Source: Bacteroidales bacterium (GTDB lineage: Bacteria; Bacteroidota; Bacteroidia; Bacteroidales; Muribaculaceae). From it: DNA of 38,029 nt. Within the stretch, counting starts at the first letter, position 1, and the number at the start of each line of letters is the position of its first letter. Both the position numbers and the translations under genes were made by a program. A model generated the notes under the pieces. The model saw nothing but the letters and a program-made list of their open reading frames with translations, searched no databases and was not told where the DNA came from. The stretch covers positions 1-38,029 of the forward strand of contig SUXH01000024.1 in NCBI GenBank assembly GCA_015061055.1, written 5' to 3'. Positions 33,078 through 38,029 of the stretch are shown piece by piece.

Positions 33078-36077
33078 ATGAATGAAGCGGCATTAAGTCA
33101 ATTATATCTCAAAGATACGGCGTTTAAGGATCTTATGCAGCGTCGTATCTTTAATGTGTTACTTATCTCCTCGTCGTATGATGCGTTTATGCTTGAAGAT
33201 GACGGGCGTGTGGAGGAACAGTTATTTTTTGAGTATATGGCACTCAATTTGAGCTCACCACCACGTTTTACTCAGGTGAGTGATTATGAGACTGCTTATA
33301 ATCAGCTCGTAGCAAAGAAATATGACCTTGTGATTGCTATGCCTGGGGTAGATATAAGTGAAACGTTTGTGCAGGCGAAGAAGATAAAGTGGCTATATCC
33401 TGAAGTGCCGATTGTGGTACTTACTCCGTTCTCGCGCGAGGTGTCTCGCCGCTTGGCTAACGAGGATTTCGGTGGGGTAGATTACGTGTTTAGTTGGCTC
33501 GGAAATGTGGATTTGCTTCTTGCTATCATCAAACTACTTGAAGATAAATTGAATGCCGATAAAGATATCAATGAAGTGGGAGTACAGCTTATTTTGCTTG
33601 TCGAGGACTCTATCCGTTTCTATTCGTCGGTACTTCCCACTCTATATAAGTTCTTGCTTCGTCAATCGCTGATTTTCTCTACCGAGGCATTGAATGAGCA
33701 CGAAAAGATGATGCGTCTGCGTGGAAGACCTAAGGTGATGCTTGCCCGCAACTATGAGGAGGCAATGGAACTTTATGAAAAATTCAACAATAATATTCTT
33801 GGAGTGATTAGCGACGTGTCGTTCGCTCGCGAAGGAAAAAAAGACCCACATGCCGGTATAAGATTGGCAAAGGCTCTAAGAGAGCGTGATCCGTATTTGC
33901 CTATAATCATAGAATCAAGCGAGGTTGATAACGAAAAGTATGTGAAGGAGTTTCATGGTACTTTTATTGATAAGAATTCAAAAAAACTGCCTGTAGACTT
34001 GGGACGTGCCATTATGGAAAATTTTGGCTTTGGTGATTTTATTATCAAAAACCCTAATACAGGAGAAGAATTACTTCGCATAAAAAATCTGAAAGATTTG
34101 CAAGATAGCATTTTTTATGTTCCTGCCGAGTCGCTTTTCTATCATGCTTCATATAACGACATTTCGCGTTGGCTTTATTCGCGTGCTATGTTCCCGATTG
34201 CCGAGGTAATGAAAATGCATCGTTTCACAGATATTAGTGAGGCGCCTGCTGTACGACAGCTCATCTTCGATTTGATTGTGAAGTATCGCAAGATGAAGAA
34301 TCGTGGGGTGGTGGCAATATTTAAGCGAGATCGTTTTGACCATTATTCAAATTTTGCACGTATCGGGCAAGGGTCGCTTGGTGGTAAGGGTCGTGGTTTG
34401 GCTTTTATCGACTCGGTGATAAAGAATTTTCCTGAGTGTGATAATTTTGAGGGGGTTTCGGTGCAAATACCTCGTACGGTGGTGATTTGTACTGATATTT
34501 TCGATGAATTTATGGAGTCTAACAACCTATATCAGATTGCGCTGAGTGATGCTCCCGATGAAGATATATTGAACGCTTTCTTGGCTGCGCATCTGCCTGA
34601 TAATCTTCAAGATGATTTCTATGCACTTTTTGAGGTGGTAAATCGTCCGTTGGCGGTGCGTAGTTCGAGTCTTCTTGAAGATAGTCACTATCAACCATTT
34701 GCAGGGATTTATTCTACATATATGATTCCATTGCTCAAGAATAAGTCTGAGATGTTGCGGTTGCTGTGTGATGCTATCAAGAGTGTGTATGCTTCGGTGT
34801 TCTATTCCGATAGTAAGGCGTATATGACAGCCACCCGCAATATTATTGACCAGGAGAAAATGGCTATCATCATTCAAGAAGTGGTGGGTACTGATTATGG
34901 TGATGTTTATTATCCTTCGTTTTCGGGTGTGGGGCGTTCGTTGAATTATTATCCTATCAATGATGAAAAAGCTGAGGAAGGTGTTGCCGAAGTGGCTGTA
35001 GGACTTGGAAAGTATATTGTCGATGGCGGACAGGCTTTGCGATTCTCTCCATATCACCCTGATAATGTGTTGCAAACAAGTACGCTTGATTTGGCTTTGC
35101 GTGATACTCAGACCCGGTTTTATGCTCTTGATATGAAAAATGACGTTTCGTCATTCAGTGTTGACGATGGGTTCAATATAAAAAAGATGCGTGTTCAAGA
35201 TGCTGTGGCAAATGGCTCTCTTAAATATATGGTGAGTACCTACGACCATTATGATGGAGTGATTCGCGACAGTGATTATGGTGACGGGCGTCGAGTGGTT
35301 ACGTTTGCCAATATGCTTCAACATAGGTGTTTTCCACTTGCCAATATTGTGAAATTTATGCTCGAACAAGGACAGAAAGCAATGCAACGTCCCGTTGAAA
35401 TAGAATTTGCAGGGGTGGTGGATCGTGATGCCGGTGAGGATAGTGAACGTAAGGGGCAAATATATTGGTTGCAGATTCGTCCAATGGTAGATCGTAAGGA
35501 AATGCTTGATGAAGATGTGGTCAACATTGAAGATGAAAGTGTGCTTGTGCGAAGTGTGAACGCATTGGGGCATGGAATGATGGATAATATCAAATATGTG
35601 GTAATTGTGAAGCCCGAACGCTTCTCAATGTCAAATAATTTGATAATTGCACGTGAAATTGAAAAAATAAATCGTAACTTTACGCAAAATAACGAAAACT
35701 ATGTTTTGATAGGTCCCGGACGTTGGGGTTCAAGCGATAGCGCTTTGGGTATTCCTGTAAAATGGCCTCATATTTCGGCGGCAAAAGTGATAGTAGAAAC
35801 TGCTCTTAAGGGGAATTTGATCGATCCAAGTCAGGGTACGCACTTTTTTCAAAATCTTACATCGTTTGGAGTGGGATATTTCACTGTTAATGAAGCTAAA
35901 GAGGGAAATAGATGTGATATGGATTATCTCAATTCATTGCCTGTATTGGAAGAAAGTGAAAATGTGAAAGTGGTGGCATTTGACGAGTCGCTTGTGGTTG
36001 CTATTAATGGGCGTAAAAGCATAGGGGTAGTTCTTAAACCGGGTTATGGACGGAAAGAATCGATTTCGGAGGATTAA
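33078..36077 (+). CDS. Receiver-domain / PEP-synthase-like ATP-grasp fusion
   Basis: Residues about 20-155 form a degenerate response-regulator fold: YDLVIAMPGVD has no Asp where the phosphoacceptor should be. Residues about 168-310 form a second receiver that keeps its key sites: ED in LLVEDS, Asp in VISDVSF, Ser in IIIESS, Lys in FIDKNS. From about residue 420 comes a PPDK/PEP-synthase ATP-grasp domain: GQGSLGGKGRGLAFI, VQIPRTVVICTDIF, LAVRSSSLLEDSHYQPFAGI and QIRPM. No phosphohistidine domain or PEP-binding barrel follows; the last 150 residues are a unique tail. It therefore probably phosphorylates or pyrophosphorylates something other than pyruvate, perhaps under two-component control. 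Paired with the coiled-coil gene 21 bases downstream. Confidence 0.82.
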   Translation: MNEAALSQLYLKDTAFKDLMQRRIFNVLLISSSYDAFMLEDDGRVEEQLFFEYMALNLSSPPRFTQVSDYETAYNQLVAKKYDLVIAMPGVDISETFVQAKKIKWLYPEVPIVVLTPFSREVSRRLANEDFGGVDYVFSWLGNVDLLLAIIKLLEDKLNADKDINEVGVQLILLVEDSIRFYSSVLPTLYKFLLRQSLIFSTEALNEHEKMMRLRGRPKVMLARNYEEAMELYEKFNNNILGVISDVSFAREGKKDPHAGIRLAKALRERDPYLPIIIESSEVDNEKYVKEFHGTFIDKNSKKLPVDLGRAIMENFGFGDFIIKNPNTGEELLRIKNLKDLQDSIFYVPAESLFYHASYNDISRWLYSRAMFPIAEVMKMHRFTDISEAPAVRQLIFDLIVKYRKMKNRGVVAIFKRDRFDHYSNFARIGQGSLGGKGRGLAFIDSVIKNFPECDNFEGVSVQIPRTVVICTDIFDEFMESNNLYQIALSDAPDEDILNAFLAAHLPDNLQDDFYALFEVVNRPLAVRSSSLLEDSHYQPFAGIYSTYMIPLLKNKSEMLRLLCDAIKSVYASVFYSDSKAYMTATRNIIDQEKMAIIIQEVVGTDYGDVYYPSFSGVGRSLNYYPINDEKAEEGVAEVAVGLGKYIVDGGQALRFSPYHPDNVLQTSTLDLALRDTQTRFYALDMKNDVSSFSVDDGFNIKKMRVQDAVANGSLKYMVSTYDHYDGVIRDSDYGDGRRVVTFANMLQHRCFPLANIVKFMLEQGQKAMQRPVEIEFAGVVDRDAGEDSERKGQIYWLQIRPMVDRKEMLDEDVVNIEDESVLVRSVNALGHGMMDNIKYVVIVKPERFSMSNNLIIAREIEKINRNFTQNNENYVLIGPGRWGSSDSALGIPVKWPHISAAKVIVETALKGNLIDPSQGTHFFQNLTSFGVGYFTVNEAKEGNRCDMDYLNSLPVLEESENVKVVAFDESLVVAINGRKSIGVVLKPGYGRKESISED

Positions 36078-36098
36078 TGTAACATAAATTATATAAGT

Positions 36099-37874
36099 AT
36101 GTCGTTTTTCGGTGGAATAAAAAAAATATTTGGCTTGTCGGATGATGATGCTGAAGAATTGGATTATTTGGAGAATAATACTGATTCTGATGAGGATGTT
36201 GCCGAAGTGAAAAAAAATAAAGATGTTGACAATTTCGATGAAAAAGGGGAAATCCCTGATGGCATATTTGATGGTTTGATAGATATTATAAATTCAAACC
36301 TATCTCCGCTTGTGTTGAATTGTCTTGATGTGGAAGCTGAGAAGAAATATTTATATGAGGCTTTGGGACCACGCTTTGCCGAATTTGTGAAGGCTACACG
36401 AGAAAAAAGTCTGAATGCTGCTCGTGAAGAGTGGGATAAAGAAAAGGCTGAACTAAATAAAAAAGCGGAAGAGTTGAAGTCGCGTTGCGTATCGGCCGAA
36501 GCCGAAATGAACGATATGAAGTCGATTAAAATGAGCGAAGAACGTCAACGATTGGCTCTCAAAGAACGTATCCGTAAATTGGAAGAACAAGTGGAAGCCG
36601 TAGAGGCTGAGAAGGAACAGCGCGTGTTGGAAAACAAGAGCCTTTTGAACAAACTCAAAGTGTCGCAAGTGAGAGGAGGCGATAATGAGGAGGCTGAAAA
36701 AGAAATTCAAGCTTTGGTGGAGCAAGTTGAAGATTTGAAGAAACAATTAGCTCAAGCAACAACCGGAAGCGAAGCCTATGAAGCGCAGAAGGCAGAGTTG
36801 GAAGCATTAAATGATCGTATAGTCGAAAAGGATAAGGTTATCGAAGATATTCAAACCAAGTTGGAAGAAGCTCAGAATACAATCACTGAATTACAAGAGG
36901 AATTTGCTGTGGCAGGTGTGGAATTAGTGAAGACAAAGACCGAACTTGATAATGCTAATGCCGACTTGGCAAAAGCTTCGGAAAACCTTGCTTTACTTGA
37001 TGAAATACAAGCACAACTAGTCCTTGTGGAAGAATTTAAGAAGAATAAGGAAGAAGAAATTTATGGGCTTAAGTTGCAAATCTCAAATTTGGAAGCCGAG
37101 AAAGAAGAAGCGGTGAAGAATGCTGTTGGCAATGAAGCAAACAAATTTGAAGAATTGATTAATGAAAGCGAAAAGTTGTGTGGCAACTTGAAAACTCAAA
37201 TAGCAGAGTTGGAGCAAGAACTCACAGCATGCAATGAGCGTATCGGGGTATTGGCACAAGAGAACGTTGATACACTTGATGTGTTGCACAAACGCGATGT
37301 ACAATTAAATCAATACAAACAAGAAGCAGAAGAAAGCACAAAACGTATAGGCGAATTGTGCGATGAAATTGAGACTCTAAAACAAGAACTTTCGACAATG
37401 AAAGATGTTCATAGTCGTGAGATGAATGATTTGAAAAGTGCCGAAATATTAAAGACACAAAAATTTCAGGCAGAAATTGCGGAATTGCAGGCTAAATTGA
37501 ATGTAACAGGTAAGGTAGATGATTTGCTGATTGATGAAGAGCTTCGCCAGGCAGTAGATGAAACCTTTGATGATGTGTCAATAAAAGAAGATGATTTAGA
37601 CGCATTTTCTGTAATAGAAGAAGATCTTTTGTTGAGTGAGACAATCGATAAGCCAATGTTGGAATCCGTCGAAGGAAAATCGGTTGAGGAGAATGATGAT
37701 GTTGATATTAGTTGGTTGCTTCCTGATGAAGGGAAAATAGCCGATTCAATAGTTTTTGAAGAAGATGAAGTGAAGGTCGAAGAAGTTGAGTCAATATCTG
37801 AGACTGATAGCAAATCGGCAAAAGCTAAGGATTCGGAGGAAGAAGAAACACAAACTCAAATGTCGCTATTCTGA
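36099..37874 (+). CDS. Long coiled-coil protein ending in a clamp-binding-like peptide
   Basis: Starts MSFFGGIKKIFGLSDDDAEE, a short amphipathic stretch that could touch a membrane or partner, then an acidic linker and a small helical region (about 48-95, PDGIFDGLIDIINSNLSPLV). Residues about 105-470 are continuous heptad-rich coiled coil, Glu/Lys/Leu-rich. The last 110 residues are very acidic and end in TQTQMSLF, where QMSLF (587-591) fits the QxxLF sliding-clamp-binding pattern. No signal peptide, so cytoplasmic. SMC-like ATPase motifs are absent. It lies 21 bases behind the ATP-grasp fusion and probably works with it; function unknown. Confidence 0.78.
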   Translation: MSFFGGIKKIFGLSDDDAEELDYLENNTDSDEDVAEVKKNKDVDNFDEKGEIPDGIFDGLIDIINSNLSPLVLNCLDVEAEKKYLYEALGPRFAEFVKATREKSLNAAREEWDKEKAELNKKAEELKSRCVSAEAEMNDMKSIKMSEERQRLALKERIRKLEEQVEAVEAEKEQRVLENKSLLNKLKVSQVRGGDNEEAEKEIQALVEQVEDLKKQLAQATTGSEAYEAQKAELEALNDRIVEKDKVIEDIQTKLEEAQNTITELQEEFAVAGVELVKTKTELDNANADLAKASENLALLDEIQAQLVLVEEFKKNKEEEIYGLKLQISNLEAEKEEAVKNAVGNEANKFEELINESEKLCGNLKTQIAELEQELTACNERIGVLAQENVDTLDVLHKRDVQLNQYKQEAEESTKRIGELCDEIETLKQELSTMKDVHSREMNDLKSAEILKTQKFQAEIAELQAKLNVTGKVDDLLIDEELRQAVDETFDDVSIKEDDLDAFSVIEEDLLLSETIDKPMLESVEGKSVEENDDVDISWLLPDEGKIADSIVFEEDEVKVEEVESISETDSKSAKAKDSEEEETQTQMSLF

Positions 37875-37902
37875 TAAATCTTTTAAGGTATATATAATAT
37901 GT

Positions 37903-37940
37903 AATAGGTGTGTGTAGTTTATGAGCTACGCGCGCCTATT
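37903..37940 (+). terminator. Terminator hairpin with three G-U pairs
   Basis: AATAGGTGTGTGTAG pairs with CTACGCGCGCCTATT around an 8-base loop. All 15 positions pair in the plus-strand RNA only because three are G-U; the minus-strand RNA would have three A-C mismatches. It lies 28 bases after the coiled-coil gene. The remaining bases to 38029 are AT-rich, and I see no gene start in them. Confidence 0.7.
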
Positions 37941-38029
37941 TTCGCTTAAAAAAGAGCCTAAAAACCGTATGAGAGTATAAAATATGTTGTAGAACATAAA
38001 ATAAACATTATTTAACATTTGTTATAAAT

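Noticed and set aside
36459-37500. Coiled-coil protein as an SMC/Rad50-type ATPase
   Set aside because: No Walker A, Walker B or ABC signature motif at either end.
1-38029. CRISPR arrays, tRNA or rRNA genes
   Set aside because: No regularly spaced direct repeats and no cloverleaf or rRNA-like sequence was seen in any gap.

Overview
The window looks like a chromosomal segment of a Bacteroidales bacterium, most likely a gut Muribaculaceae or Prevotella relative. The evidence is the AT-rich base composition, several Bacteroidota-type promoters (TTG or TTTG, about 20 bases, then TAnnTTTG), lipoproteins of the DUF4369 type, and two secreted enzymes ending in the same NLQG...GIxIKxQGNKxxKVIL tail. 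The species call is inference; no rRNA or tRNA gene is present to anchor it.

Layout. 1-10.9 kb: the end of a beta-propeller-like protein, a large secreted N-acetylmuramoyl-L-alanine amidase, a LOG-family protein on the other strand, then a lipoprotein / comM (yifB) / secreted GH13 amylase run. 10.9-13.7 kb: a scarred accessory patch. It holds a 3' fragment of proB, a 5'-truncated tyrosine recombinase whose catalytic Tyr is replaced by Ser, a three-gene cassette (two small membrane proteins plus an XRE regulator) with its own promoter, a non-coding stretch with two palindromes, and a second, diverged 3' fragment of comM. Intact proB follows. 13.7-26.6 kb: mostly ordinary core genes: proB, a cupin-XRE regulator with an AMP-forming acyl-CoA ligase, an rRNA m5C methyltransferase, a phosphodiester glycosidase, a tetrapyrrole-methylase-family methyltransferase, a WalJ/YycJ-like MBL protein, mtgA, an AT-rich acyltransferase that looks acquired, and an esterase / ispH / cmk operon.

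26.8-32.1 kb: a visibly AT-rich, tightly packed five-gene operon that I cannot match to a named system. It encodes a four-TM protein with a large helical extracytoplasmic domain, a TRAFAC-like GTPase, two single-pass proteins of identical layout (N-terminal cytosolic domain, coiled coil, TM, coiled coil, beta-rich C-terminus), and between them a retropepsin-like aspartic protease lipoprotein. It ends in a terminator hairpin. This is the best candidate for an undescribed system: I infer a membrane-spanning GTPase signalling or conflict complex, with no direct evidence of function.

32.2-38.0 kb: a helical lipoprotein, a receiver/PEP-synthase-like ATP-grasp fusion lacking the phosphohistidine and PEP-binding domains, and a long coiled-coil protein ending in QMSLF, a close match to the sliding-clamp-binding consensus. 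The WalJ-like protein carries a similar QYNLF near its N-terminus. A strand-asymmetric hairpin closes the last operon.
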